A DNA stretch of 6,436 nt from Fimbriimonadaceae bacterium (GTDB lineage Bacteria > Armatimonadota > Fimbriimonadia > Fimbriimonadales > Fimbriimonadaceae): the NCBI GenBank assembly GCA_019454665.1, contig JACFNW010000135.1, forward strand, positions 1 through 6,436, given 5' to 3'. The notes below the pieces were generated by a model. The model was given only the letters and a program-made list of their open reading frames with translations. It had not been told where the DNA came from and did no database searches. This document shows positions 1 through 6,436 of this stretch, in pieces. Positions within the stretch are counted from its first letter, which is position 1; every line of letters begins with the position of its first letter. Made by a program: the position numbers and the translations under genes.

Positions 1-619
1 TACCGACGGCGACGCTTGAGAGCAGCGCCGGCGCAACCGACATCAGCACCAGGAGCTTGGGGAACATCCACGGGTCCTGCGTCAGGAATCCGTATTGCCG
101 GAACGACAGCAACCCATACCCATAAACCAGCAGCATCGGCACGCCGCACACGCCCAACAGCAAGAGGAAGAAGCCGGTCCACTTCCCCAGCAAGTAGTCC
201 GTCTTCGTCGCGGGCTTGCTCAGGTACACGAGCAACGCATTCGCCTTGTTGTCGGCGGCGATGTTGCCCGAGGCGATGGTCAGCGTACACAAGAACAACA
301 TGAACAGCGAGGCGAGGTAGCCGTCGAGGAACAAGGTGTTCCACTTGACGTTTTCGAAGAACCGCTTGAGCATCTCGGCTTCGGGTCCGTCGCTCGCCCG
401 CTGTTCGAACAGCGTGAGCACGCCCAGCATCAGGATGTAGTTCCAGCAGCTCGTGATGCCCCAGCCCCAGAACGCTTTCTTCTTGATGGCCAGGCGCATG
501 GTCATCTTGGCGATGGCCCACCAGCGAAACACGGGCGGCGACAGCGGCCCCGTGTAGGTGCGGTACGTCAGGTCCGCGATCGGTCCCTGAGCGGGGGTTT
601 GGGTGGGGATTTCACTCAT
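1..619 (-). CDS. ABC-2 type transporter permease, N-terminal 206 residues (3' end outside window)
   Basis: This is the membrane subunit of an ABC exporter, and it pairs with the ATPase encoded just upstream. The gene begins with ATG at 619-617 and is still open at base 1, so only the first 206 residues are visible. A polar N-terminal arm of about 45 residues (M1-SEIPTQ) ends in a KKK cluster at 46-48. Hydrophobic segments follow at about 50-71, 94-117, 147-172 and 186-206. Between the second and third lies the stretch ASGNIAADNKANALL (116-130), then SKPATKTDYLLGKW (134-147). This matches the conserved cytoplasmic region of ABC-2 permeases, where an acidic residue, a small-residue run and 'P-(S/T)-R/K...LLGK' recur. 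The start lies inside the ATPase gene, overlapping it by 8 bases, so translation is probably coupled. The family is clear, but the substrate cannot be told from the sequence. Confidence 0.85.
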   Translation of the reverse strand, partial: MSEIPTQTPAQGPIADLTYRTYTGPLSPPVFRWWAIAKMTMRLAIKKKAFWGWGITSCWNYILMLGVLTLFEQRASDGPEAEMLKRFFENVKWNTLFLDGYLASLFMLFLCTLTIASGNIAADNKANALLVYLSKPATKTDYLLGKWTGFFLLLLGVCGVPMLLVYGYGLLSFRQYGFLTQDPWMFPKLLVLMSVAPALLSSVAVG

Positions 620-1532
620 GCACAACCTCCATGAACGCGTCCTCGAGCGAACGCTGGGCGAGCACCACGGCTCGGACTTGGACCTTCGACGAAACGGCGG
701 CTTGGAACACGCGCCCCGTCATCTCCGCCGAGTCGCTGCCCGGCATCACCACGCGGTAGTGGTAAGACTCGACCGAGACGACCCGTCCGCCCTGGCCCGC
801 AACCGCGGCCTCGAACGCCGGGGACGGCTCCAGCAACTCTACGTCGAGCGGCGTCTCGTGCAATTCCTTGAGGTCTTTGATCGCCCCGCTGGCGCGCAAC
901 TGGCCCTTGGCCACGACGACCACCTCGTCGCACGTGCGCTCGATGTCCTTGAGCAGGTGGCTGCTGACCAAGACGTTCACGCCTTTGCCGTGCGAAATCG
1001 AACGGATGAGTTCGAGCATCTCCTCGCGGCCTTGGGGGTCCAGGCCGTTGGTCGGCTCGTCGAGCAGCAGCAACTTCGGCCCGTGGACCAACGCCTGCGC
1101 CAGCTTGATGCGCTGCTTCATGCCCGTCGAGTACGTCTCGACGTTTCGGTAACGGGCCTCGCCCAGCCCGCAGTATTCGAGCACCTCGTGCGCACGGCTG
1201 ACGGCGTTCTCTTTGGGCATGCCCGCCAACTCGCCGGCGAACGCCACGAACATAACGGCGCTCATCCCAGGGATGTGGCAATCCTGCTCGGGCATCAGGC
1301 CGATCTTCTGCCGGATGTAGCGGCCCTCGGTGCGGATGTCGTGCCCCAAGACCGACCCGCCTCCATCAGCCGGGGCGACGAAGCCGAGCAACGTCTTGAT
1401 GAGGGTGGTCTTTCCCGCGCCGTTCGGACCCAACAGGCCGACACACCCCTCGGGGATGGTCGCTGAGAAGTCGTCCAGCGCGGTGAAGTTGCCGTATCGG
1501 ACGGTCAGGTTCCGGATTTCTGCAACGGCCAT
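612..1532 (-). CDS. ABC transporter ATP-binding protein (ABC-2 / drug-exporter type)
   Basis: This is the cytoplasmic ATPase that powers the adjacent permease; it is 306 residues long, normal for the family. The nucleotide-binding domain is complete. It has Walker A GPNGAGKT at 35-42, the Q-loop glutamine Q83 in MPEQD, and the signature YSTGMKQR at 134-141, a variant common in ABC-2 systems in place of LSGGQ. Walker B LLLLDEP is at 154-160 with D158 and catalytic E159, the D-loop GLDP at 163-166, and the switch histidine H192 in SSHLL. The C-terminal part (about 225-306) ends in RSLEDAFMEVV, the usual tail of these exporters. The reading frame stays open far upstream, but homology begins at MAVAEIRNLTVRYG, so ATG 1532 is chosen. 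No good Shine-Dalgarno precedes it. The upstream methyltransferase gene ends 44 bases away, so this gene may be read from the same transcript or from a weak local promoter. The imported or exported substrate is unknown; export is likely from the family. Confidence 0.93.
   Translation of the reverse strand: MAVAEIRNLTVRYGNFTALDDFSATIPEGCVGLLGPNGAGKTTLIKTLLGFVAPADGGGSVLGHDIRTEGRYIRQKIGLMPEQDCHIPGMSAVMFVAFAGELAGMPKENAVSRAHEVLEYCGLGEARYRNVETYSTGMKQRIKLAQALVHGPKLLLLDEPTNGLDPQGREEMLELIRSISHGKGVNVLVSSHLLKDIERTCDEVVVVAKGQLRASGAIKDLKELHETPLDVELLEPSPAFEAAVAGQGGRVVSVESYHYRVVMPGSDSAEMTGRVFQAAVSSKVQVRAVVLAQRSLEDAFMEVVHE
626..630 (-). promoter_or_regulatory. Ribosome binding site of the permease gene
   Basis: On the minus strand GGAGG is followed by six bases (TTGTGC) and then the permease ATG at 619. 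It lies within the last codons of the ATPase gene. It is the best Shine-Dalgarno match in the window and fixes the permease start. Confidence 0.75.
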
Positions 1533-1576
1533 GGTATGACGCGTTACTTTACACCTGCTTGCGCCGAGCCGTAGGT

Positions 1577-2362
1577 CTATCTGCGCGATTTGAGCGCAAT
1601 TACTCTGGCCGTACACGCGTTCTCGTCTTCGTTCTCCTCGTAACGGGCGACTTCCAGATCGCCGCCGAGCAGCGTGGGAAGCTCGCCCGAGCGCAGCAAG
1701 TGCTTGGGGCTCTTGGGCTTGCCGAACCGGTCGCGATGGGCCTCGGTGAACGTCTCCACGGCCAACGCGCCGCCAGGCGACAACCAGTCTCCGACCGTGC
1801 CGAGCAGGTCTCGGTCCAGGTAGCGGAAGATGGTGACCAAGTCGAAGGTCCGGCCAGGAACCAGGTCTTCCAAGCGGACGGCGTCGCCCGCGATCCACTC
1901 GATCGGCGGGCTGTTCGGCGCGTAGCGCCGCTGCAAGTCGGCCCCGAGTTCGAGGGCCCGGGGCTCGTGGTCCACGCCCGTCACGCGCCAGCCGCTCGCG
2001 GCCAAGGCGACCGCTTCGCGGCCCGATCCGCAAGCGACGTCGAGCGCCATGCCAACTGTTGGTGCGCTGAAGAGCCACGCTTCGAGCCAGGCGTTGGAGG
2101 ACCACAACCGCCCCGGTTCTGGGTGGCTTGCTGGTTGGGCGGAGGCCAAGGACCAGCGGCGGCCCATGCGGTCGAGGACCTCGCCCGCCAAATGGGCATA
2201 GGGCTCGATGTCGGCGACCCGCACTTCGGCGCGGCGCGGACCCAACTCGTTCGGGCGGGATTCGAGCTGATCGAACGGGATGCGGACGGCCCCCGCGACG
2301 AACGGCGACCCCTCGGGTTGGGGGTCCAGCAGATCGCGAAGCGGGGGCAGCCCGCCGATCAT
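1577..2362 (-). CDS. TehB-like class I SAM-dependent methyltransferase with a degenerate rhodanese-like N-terminus
   Basis: This 261-residue protein transfers methyl groups from S-adenosylmethionine to an unknown acceptor, probably in the cytoplasm. The methyltransferase domain spans about 100-258. SAM-binding motif I is LDVACGSGR (107-115). The acidic residue that usually holds the ribose is D131 in VTGVDHEP, and the adenine-side acidic residue is D160 in IAGDA. FDLVTIFRYLDRDLL (173-187), ETF (203-205) and FGKPKSPKHLLRSGEL (213-228) are typical of the branch near TehB and similar small-molecule methyltransferases. Residues about 5-68 look like a rhodanese domain: FVAGAVRIPFDQLESRPNEL recalls the rhodanese 'F..GH..GA..IP..EL..R..EL' pattern. 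The catalytic cysteine loop is replaced by VADIEPYAHLA, so sulfurtransferase activity is not expected. Its ATG shares one base with the peroxiredoxin stop (TGATG at 2364-2360), and no ribosome binding site is evident, which suggests coupled re-initiation. The fold is secure and the substrate unknown. Confidence 0.85.
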   Translation of the reverse strand: MIGGLPPLRDLLDPQPEGSPFVAGAVRIPFDQLESRPNELGPRRAEVRVADIEPYAHLAGEVLDRMGRRWSLASAQPASHPEPGRLWSSNAWLEAWLFSAPTVGMALDVACGSGREAVALAASGWRVTGVDHEPRALELGADLQRRYAPNSPPIEWIAGDAVRLEDLVPGRTFDLVTIFRYLDRDLLGTVGDWLSPGGALAVETFTEAHRDRFGKPKSPKHLLRSGELPTLLGGDLEVARYEENEDENACTARVIALKSRR

Positions 2363-2832
2363 CAGGCCAAAGCGTCCAACGCGGCGCGGATGGCGTCGAA
2401 ATCGGGCGCGTCGCCGGGGGTCGGCGTCTGGTCTGCGTAGCGGATGACGCCATCGCGATCAATCACGAACGAGGCGCGCGCCGCGCTCGGACCGAGTCCG
2501 GCCAGATCGGGCCAAACCACGTCGTAAGCCGCGATGACTTCGCGCTTGTAGTCGCTGAGAAGGGTCACCGTGATGCCGTTGGCCTTGGCCCAGGCTTCCT
2601 GCGCGAACGGGGAGTCGGCGGAAATGCCGAGTACCGTGGTGGTCTCGGGGTCGAAGCCCTCGAACTGGCTCGCGCCGCACAGCTCGGTCGTGCAAACGCC
2701 GGTGAACGCGGCCGGGAAGAACAGCAGCACGACCTTGCGGCCACGAAAGGCGCCGAGGGAGACGTCTTGCAGTCCGCTCGGGGTCTTCGTCTTGAGGGTG
2801 AAATCGGGGGCGGGTGTTCCGGGAGCGAGCAT
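2362..2832 (-). CDS. Thiol peroxiredoxin (AhpC/TSA superfamily, BCP/PrxQ- or AhpE-like)
   Basis: This gene encodes a 156-residue thioredoxin-fold peroxidase that reduces hydrogen peroxide or organic hydroperoxides with electrons from a thiol donor. The peroxidatic site is PAAFTGVC at 40-47, giving the P-xxx-T-xx-C motif with P40, T44 and peroxidatic C47. C52 in CTTELC lies five residues on, the spacing of the resolving cysteine in BCP/PrxQ enzymes. R119 in ARASFVIDRDGVIRY (118-132) is the expected conserved arginine. The N-terminus (LAPGTPAPDFTL) and length are normal for the family. ATG 2832 is chosen because the family sequence begins there. GGAG is only two bases upstream, which is very close. 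An in-frame ATG at 2862 would add ten residues that do not look like the family. The gene heads the minus-strand block, and its stop overlaps the methyltransferase start. It has no signal peptide, so it should be cytoplasmic. Which subfamily it belongs to is not settled. Confidence 0.92.
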   Translation of the reverse strand: MLAPGTPAPDFTLKTKTPSGLQDVSLGAFRGRKVVLLFFPAAFTGVCTTELCGASQFEGFDPETTTVLGISADSPFAQEAWAKANGITVTLLSDYKREVIAAYDVVWPDLAGLGPSAARASFVIDRDGVIRYADQTPTPGDAPDFDAIRAALDALA

Positions 2833-2870
2833 GGCTCCATTGTGACACCGATGGCGTACCATAGAAGGCG
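2833..2870. promoter_or_regulatory. Divergent intergenic region between peroxiredoxin and the 679-residue protein gene
   Basis: These 38 bases separate two divergent starts, so promoters for both directions must lie here or reach into the coding ends. On the minus strand TATGGT (2863-2858) is a weak -10 candidate for the peroxiredoxin block. On the plus strand TACCAT (2857-2862) is a weak -10 candidate that ends only 8 bases before ATG 2871. The two overlap, so the directions could compete. No convincing -35 or operator is visible. GAAGG at 2864-2868 is a possible ribosome binding site, but it sits only two bases from the plus-strand ATG. Confidence 0.4.
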
Positions 2871-4910
2871 ATGCTGGGAAGCTTGGTCGCTTGGGTCGCC
2901 TTGGCGGGCGGATTGAACTACGAGAACGCGGGGGCTTCGGCGCGCCGCGTGGTCGAAGACCTGGCCCGCGCGAGCGGTACCCGCATGGAAGCCGTCGCCG
3001 ACTTCGAACGCGACATCGTGGCCGTGCGTTGGCGCGACAAGCCGCTCGAGGCCATCCGCGCCGAACTCGCCGAACGCCTGGCTGGCGAGTGGGAGCGCGA
3101 AGGCGAGATTCTCCGCCTGGTGCGCTCGCGCGATGCCCTTCGCAAGGAAGCCGAGGCCGAGCGGGAGACCCTCCAGAGACTGTTTCAGGAGGAGCTTCGC
3201 AAGCAAGGCGGATTCGCCGACCTGGACCGCAAGCCCAACGAGGCGGAGTACGCCACGTTGGAGCAGACGCTTCGCGCGCTCGCCGTGGCGGAGCCCAGGG
3301 ACATCGAATGGTCCCAGCGCATCCGGCAAGTCGCGCGGCGCGGACCCGTGGACCGTCTCCTGCTGCGCATCTTGGCCCTGCTCGGCCCGCGCATCGTGGG
3401 CGACGTGCCCGTTGCCGAAGGCCGCGTGTACGCCCTCGCGCCCAACGCACGCCAATTGAAGCTGCCGGACGCCGTGCGCAAGGACGTGGACGCATGCCTG
3501 GAGGAGTGGCGCTTGTGGCACCGCGTCGCAGGCACGGCCACGCCAAGCGGTTCCTACATCCCGACCGACCCGCGCTACCTGCCCGAACCGCCCACCCGGG
3601 TCACACCCTGGCTGGTCGCCATGCGGTTCGAAAGCGGGGCGGGTTTCTCCTTCGATCTCCTTCTGGCAGACGACCAAGGCGTCGTGACGGCCCGTGCGGA
3701 CTTTCACTTCTCGCTCCCGCAGAAGGAGTACTGGTCGGTCCGGCCGACCGAACCCCTGCCCACGGGGAAGACGCCTCTCGCGATAGGCGACGAGGCCAAG
3801 CGCATGGGACGCTTGTTCGCCCTCGGCAACACGGAGTCGCCCTTGAGGCAAGAGCCGACGCTGCGCTCAAAGGTGCTGGAGCCCGAGGTCCACGACCCGT
3901 TGGCGGCGACGGCCGGCGTGGCGCTGCTCGCCGCCGCACATGCCCTGGACCGGGACCTCTTCGCCGTGATGCCGGACGGTCTCGCCGAGATACTGCCCGT
4001 CTGGTCCAAGGCCGACCCGCCCACCGCAGAGGCCGTGTTCGCTGCCGCCGAAGGCGTTGCGTGCCAGGTGGAGACGACCGACACGCAACTCGTGGTGCGG
4101 CCCCGAATGCCACAGTTGGCACGTTCGCAGCGAGCGAGTCGGTCGGCGTTGGGCGCACTGCTCCGCGGGTTGGACAAGTCGGGCCGCATCGAGCCTGTGG
4201 CTCTGGCCGAGTACGCCCAGAAGAGCGGGACGATGCTGACCGATCCCTTGGTCAAGATGTGCGCCAATGCGTTGGCCACAGGTGCCGGGGGTGCGGTCGC
4301 GGTGTGGGATTGGCCCGCGCTGGCCGTGCTGGGCGCTGTCCAAGATCGAAGCTGGGCAACCGGCAACGCCCAAATCGAAGTCCCCATCGGCGGTTCCGAG
4401 TTCCTCCGAGACCGCGTGGACCACCTGTTCGTGCGCTCGGTTCGACGCTATCAGGATGCGGGCTTTCGGGACGAGTTGACCCGGCTGCCGTGCCTGAGCT
4501 ACCCGCAACGGCTCGGCGCCGACACGCTTCTCAGCATTCGCGCCTCGGCGGAAGCGGGTGTGCTGGCGGGATACGACGGGTTGCCCTACGCCTACCCCCA
4601 CGGCGAGTACCTGATCCCCGAGATGATCGCCAAGAAGGGAACCACCGAGGAGATGTTCTATGGCTGGACCACGTTTCGGCTCGGCGGTGTGCTGAATGTC
4701 GGCCTGAACCTCGGTGCGGCATGGCGTAAGCCGGGCACCTTCGGGTCGCAACTCCAGGTGTTCCAAGGAGACTTTCGGCAGCCCCAGATGGCATGGGACG
4801 ACCTGCCCGCCGACCGCATGCGCGAATGGGAGAAGCAGGCCGCAGCAATGCGCAAGAGCATGGACGATGCCCTCGCTTCTCGCAAGTCCCCGCCGCCACC
4901 GCAGGGCTGA
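2871..4910 (+). CDS. Unrecognised 679-residue, probably exported protein with an STN/secretin-like N-terminal domain
   Basis: I do not recognise this protein. ATG 2871 is the first start after an in-frame TAG at 2862. Residues 1-14 form a short hydrophobic segment ([10 protein letters not shown]) that could be a signal peptide, though it lacks the usual positive N-terminus. Cleavage could follow the GG at 13-14 or the ASA at 22-24. No lipobox cysteine is present. Residues 15-85 ([20 protein letters not shown] onward, then [19 protein letters not shown] and EILRLV) resemble the STN or secretin N-domain layout of short strands around two helices; this is inference. A charged helix follows at 86-112. 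[18 protein letters not shown] (81-98) is weakly echoed by [18 protein letters not shown] (407-424), each after a short strand, so a second such module may exist. The C-terminal part holds a Tyr/Pro-rich stretch (567-582) and a charged tail ending in PPPPQG. No enzymatic motif was found. Codon use resembles that of the neighbours. Confidence 0.85.
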   Translation: MLGSLVAWVALAGGLNYENAGASARRVVEDLARASGTRMEAVADFERDIVAVRWRDKPLEAIRAELAERLAGEWEREGEILRLVRSRDALRKEAEAERETLQRLFQEELRKQGGFADLDRKPNEAEYATLEQTLRALAVAEPRDIEWSQRIRQVARRGPVDRLLLRILALLGPRIVGDVPVAEGRVYALAPNARQLKLPDAVRKDVDACLEEWRLWHRVAGTATPSGSYIPTDPRYLPEPPTRVTPWLVAMRFESGAGFSFDLLLADDQGVVTARADFHFSLPQKEYWSVRPTEPLPTGKTPLAIGDEAKRMGRLFALGNTESPLRQEPTLRSKVLEPEVHDPLAATAGVALLAAAHALDRDLFAVMPDGLAEILPVWSKADPPTAEAVFAAAEGVACQVETTDTQLVVRPRMPQLARSQRASRSALGALLRGLDKSGRIEPVALAEYAQKSGTMLTDPLVKMCANALATGAGGAVAVWDWPALAVLGAVQDRSWATGNAQIEVPIGGSEFLRDRVDHLFVRSVRRYQDAGFRDELTRLPCLSYPQRLGADTLLSIRASAEAGVLAGYDGLPYAYPHGEYLIPEMIAKKGTTEEMFYGWTTFRLGGVLNVGLNLGAAWRKPGTFGSQLQVFQGDFRQPQMAWDDLPADRMREWEKQAAAMRKSMDDALASRKSPPPPQG

Positions 4911-4951
4911 ATCCATACGGGCTCCCAGGAGGGCAGTCGCGCGGCACCGGC

Positions 4952-4974
4952 GTCGGCCTTGCAGCAAGCCCGAC
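4952..4974 (+). terminator. Hairpin downstream of the 679-residue protein gene, probable terminator
   Basis: GTCGGCCTTG (4952-4961) pairs with CAAGCCCGAC (4965-4974) around a CAG loop. This gives a ten-position stem with a single C-C mismatch at 4957/4969. It lies 41 bases after the stop at 4910 and before asnS. The following bases CTTGTCCTCT are pyrimidine-rich but not a true T-run, so it may work as a poor intrinsic terminator or as an mRNA 3'-end stabiliser. Confidence 0.5.
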
Positions 4975-4975
4975 C

Positions 4976-5003
4976 TTGTCCTCTGCGTGCCCCTCGGTAC
5001 ACT
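4976..5003 (+). promoter_or_regulatory. Possible asnS promoter, arranged for a leaderless or near-leaderless transcript
   Basis: TTGTCC (4976-4981) and TACACT (4998-5003) are 16 bases apart and each matches the sigma-70 consensus at four of six positions. The -10 candidate ends ten bases before the asnS ATG, so a transcript would begin at or next to the start codon. This agrees with the absence of any Shine-Dalgarno sequence before asnS. The match is weak enough to arise by chance. It begins directly after the hairpin at 4952-4974. Confidence 0.3.
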
Positions 5004-5013
5004 TGCACCTTCC

Positions 5014-6405
5014 ATGGATTATCGAAGGACGTACCTCCGCGACCTGCTCGCCAGCGAACCTGGCGTCGAAGTCAGCGCCTACGGCTGGGTCAAGACCCGC
5101 CGCGACAGCAAGGGCATCCACTTCGTGCAGATCAACGACGGCTCGTGCTTCGCCGACCTTCAGGTCGTGGTGACCGAAGGCGTGATCCCCGAGGCCGCCA
5201 TGCGCCAAGTGACCACGGGCGCGTGCGTCCGCTTCGATGGCAAACTGGTGGCCTCGCCCGCTGCCGGACAGGCTGTCGAGTTGGCCGCCGACGGGCTAGA
5301 GGTCTACGGCTCGGCCGACCCGGCGACCTACCCCATGCAAAAGAAGGGCGCGAGCTTCGAATTCCTCCGCGAGATCGCCCACTTCCGAGCGCGGGGCAAC
5401 ACGTTCGGGGCCGTGTTCCGAGTCCGCAACGCGGCCAGCGATGCCGTCCACAGGTTCTTCCAAGACCGCGGCTTCCTCTACATCCACACGCCGATCATCA
5501 CGGCCAGCGACGCTGAAGGCGCTGGCGCGATGTTCGCCGTCAGCCCCAACTTGACCGTCGAGGACGGCAAGTACGCGCTCAAGGTCTCGGACCCCGCCGA
5601 CGACTTCTTCGGCAAGCCGGCGTTCCTTACCGTGAGCGGCCAGCTGGAGGCCGAGACGTTGGCGCTGGCGATGACCAACGTGTACACGTTCGGGCCGACG
5701 TTCCGGGCCGAGAACAGCAATTCCACGCGCCACCTCGCCGAGTTCTGGATGATCGAGCCCGAGATGGCGTTCTGCGACATCGTCGGCAACATGAACCTCG
5801 CCGAGGAGTTCCTGAAGGACGTCATCGGCACGTTGCTCGACCGATGCGCCGCCGACCTCGAGTTCTTCAACAAGCGCATCGAGCCCGACCTGCTGGCGAC
5901 GCTCGAACACGTGGTCGAGAGCCCGTTCGAGCGAATGACCTACACCGAGGCCATCCGCCTGCTCGAAGCCTCGGGCGAGTCGTTCGAGTTTCCCGTGTTC
6001 TGGGGCGCCGACCTGCAGAGCGAACACGAGCGCTGGCTGACCGAGAAGAAAGTGGGCCGCCCCGTGATCCTGACGGACTACCCCAAGCAGATCAAGGCGT
6101 TCTACATGAAGCAGAACGACGACGGCAAGACGGTCCGCGCGATGGACGTGCTCGCGCCGGGCATCGGCGAGATCATCGGCGGCTCGCAACGCGAGGAGCG
6201 GCTCGACGTGCTGAGCGCGCGCATCCGCGAGATGGGCATGGACCCCGAGCATTACGGCTGGTATCTGGACCTGCGCCGGTTCGGATCGGCGCCGCACGCG
6301 GGTTTCGGGCTCGGGTTCGAGCGGCTGTTGCTGTACGTGACGGGCATGAAGAACATCCGCGACGTGATCCCGTACCATCGGGCGCCGGGCCAAGCGGACT
6401 TCTAG
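5014..6405 (+). CDS. asnS: Asparaginyl-tRNA synthetase
   Basis: This class IIb synthetase joins asparagine to tRNA-Asn using ATP in the cytoplasm. It is 463 residues, close to the usual bacterial length of about 466. The N-terminal OB-fold that reads the anticodon covers about 17-100 and includes [21 protein letters not shown] in two adjoining parts (24-34, 35-44). Class II motif 1 lies around [13 protein letters not shown] (148-160). Motif 2 is [16 protein letters not shown] (229-244), continuing to MIEPEMAF, and motif 3 is [12 protein letters not shown] (430-441). [11 protein letters not shown] (208-218), the [11 protein letters not shown] wording and YLDLRRFG (417-424) mark AsnRS rather than AspRS. 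The frame is open back to 4714, but the family begins near [12 protein letters not shown], so ATG 5014 is chosen. No Shine-Dalgarno is seen before it (CACCTTCC). It appears to be a single-gene unit between two hairpins. Its presence means the cell can charge tRNA-Asn directly. Confidence 0.97.
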   Translation: MDYRRTYLRDLLASEPGVEVSAYGWVKTRRDSKGIHFVQINDGSCFADLQVVVTEGVIPEAAMRQVTTGACVRFDGKLVASPAAGQAVELAADGLEVYGSADPATYPMQKKGASFEFLREIAHFRARGNTFGAVFRVRNAASDAVHRFFQDRGFLYIHTPIITASDAEGAGAMFAVSPNLTVEDGKYALKVSDPADDFFGKPAFLTVSGQLEAETLALAMTNVYTFGPTFRAENSNSTRHLAEFWMIEPEMAFCDIVGNMNLAEEFLKDVIGTLLDRCAADLEFFNKRIEPDLLATLEHVVESPFERMTYTEAIRLLEASGESFEFPVFWGADLQSEHERWLTEKKVGRPVILTDYPKQIKAFYMKQNDDGKTVRAMDVLAPGIGEIIGGSQREERLDVLSARIREMGMDPEHYGWYLDLRRFGSAPHAGFGLGFERLLLYVTGMKNIRDVIPYHRAPGQADF

Positions 6406-6425
6406 GCCAAGGGGTACCCTTCGCC
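6405..6425 (+). terminator. Hairpin at the asnS stop codon, probable terminator
   Basis: GGCCAAGGG (6405-6413) pairs with CCCTTCGCC (6417-6425) around a GTA loop, with one C-C mismatch (6408/6422). The stem starts at the last base of the asnS TAG. No T-run follows (TGCTC), so intrinsic termination would be weak. Its design resembles the hairpin at 4952-4974: three-base loop, one C-C mismatch, no clean T-tract. Confidence 0.4.
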
Positions 6426-6436
6426 TGCTCATGACC

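Noticed and set aside
95..1466. Plus-strand open frames of 179 and 287 residues opposite the ABC genes
   Set aside because: They are complementary shadows of the permease and the ATPase, whose motifs are unmistakable.
1533..1576. Possible promoter (TAAAGT) before the ABC ATPase
   Set aside because: No -35 lies at a suitable distance and the match is four of six only. It remains possible but is not supported.
1582..1598. Inverted repeat TGCGC-7-GCGCA near the methyltransferase 3' end
   Set aside because: Five-base GC-rich arms inside coding sequence are expected by chance. There is no T-run and no clear operator form.
1533..2462. In-frame upstream extension of the ABC ATPase reading frame to 616 residues
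   Set aside because: The extension is Arg/Ala/Pro-rich, has no domain similarity and runs through the methyltransferase gene in another frame. ABC homology begins exactly at ATG 1532.
2565..3851. 428-residue minus-strand open frame across the divergent region and the exported-protein gene
   Set aside because: It has no recognisable domains, covers two better supported genes and has shadow-frame composition.
4714..5013. In-frame upstream extension of asnS overlapping the 679-residue protein gene
   Set aside because: The extension is low-quality, Arg/Pro-rich sequence and the AsnRS family begins at MDYRRTYL. It is an open frame caused by high GC.
5296..6432. 378-residue open frame antisense to asnS
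   Set aside because: It has the composition of a GC-rich shadow frame (Val, Leu, Glu, Arg, His repeats) and lies opposite a well-conserved gene.
1..6436. tRNA, rRNA, CRISPR, insertion sequence, riboswitch or T-box
   Set aside because: I looked for tRNA-like cloverleaf segments, direct repeat arrays, transposase motifs and long leaders before asnS and saw none; the spacers are too short.

Overview
The window is a compact, high-GC stretch of bacterial chromosome with six protein genes and almost no spacer DNA. Nothing in it suggests a plasmid, phage, insertion sequence or CRISPR array. No phylum can be read off securely. The GC-rich codon use, tight packing and weak Shine-Dalgarno sequences are general features. 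A large secreted protein with a possible secretin-like N-terminal domain makes me think of Armatimonadota (Fimbriimonas-like) lineages, but that is a low-confidence guess.

The left part (1-2832) is a minus-strand block of four genes, probably one operon. In transcription order it holds a thiol peroxiredoxin (2832-2362), a TehB-like SAM-dependent methyltransferase with a degenerate rhodanese-like N-terminus (2362-1577), an ABC-2 type ATP-binding subunit (1532-612), and its membrane permease (from 619, running off the left edge). The first pair is joined by a TGATG stop/start and the last pair by an 8-base overlap with a good internal ribosome binding site. The middle pair is 44 bases apart, so a separate promoter there cannot be excluded. 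The peroxiredoxin and methyltransferase families fit oxidant or toxic small-molecule detoxification. The ABC exporter could belong to the same response, but its substrate is unknown.

A 38-base divergent gap (2833-2870) separates this block from the plus strand. There, 2871-4910 encodes a 679-residue, probably exported protein that I do not recognise. It has a possible STN/secretin-like N-terminal domain and a weak internal repeat.

The spacer at 4911-5013 holds a strong hairpin (likely terminator) directly followed by a possible promoter. Next comes asnS (5014-6405), a complete asparaginyl-tRNA synthetase and the one housekeeping gene here. A second hairpin begins at the last base of the asnS stop codon. 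I see no clear new system. The items most worth a second look are the 679-residue protein and the rhodanese/methyltransferase fusion coupled to the peroxiredoxin.
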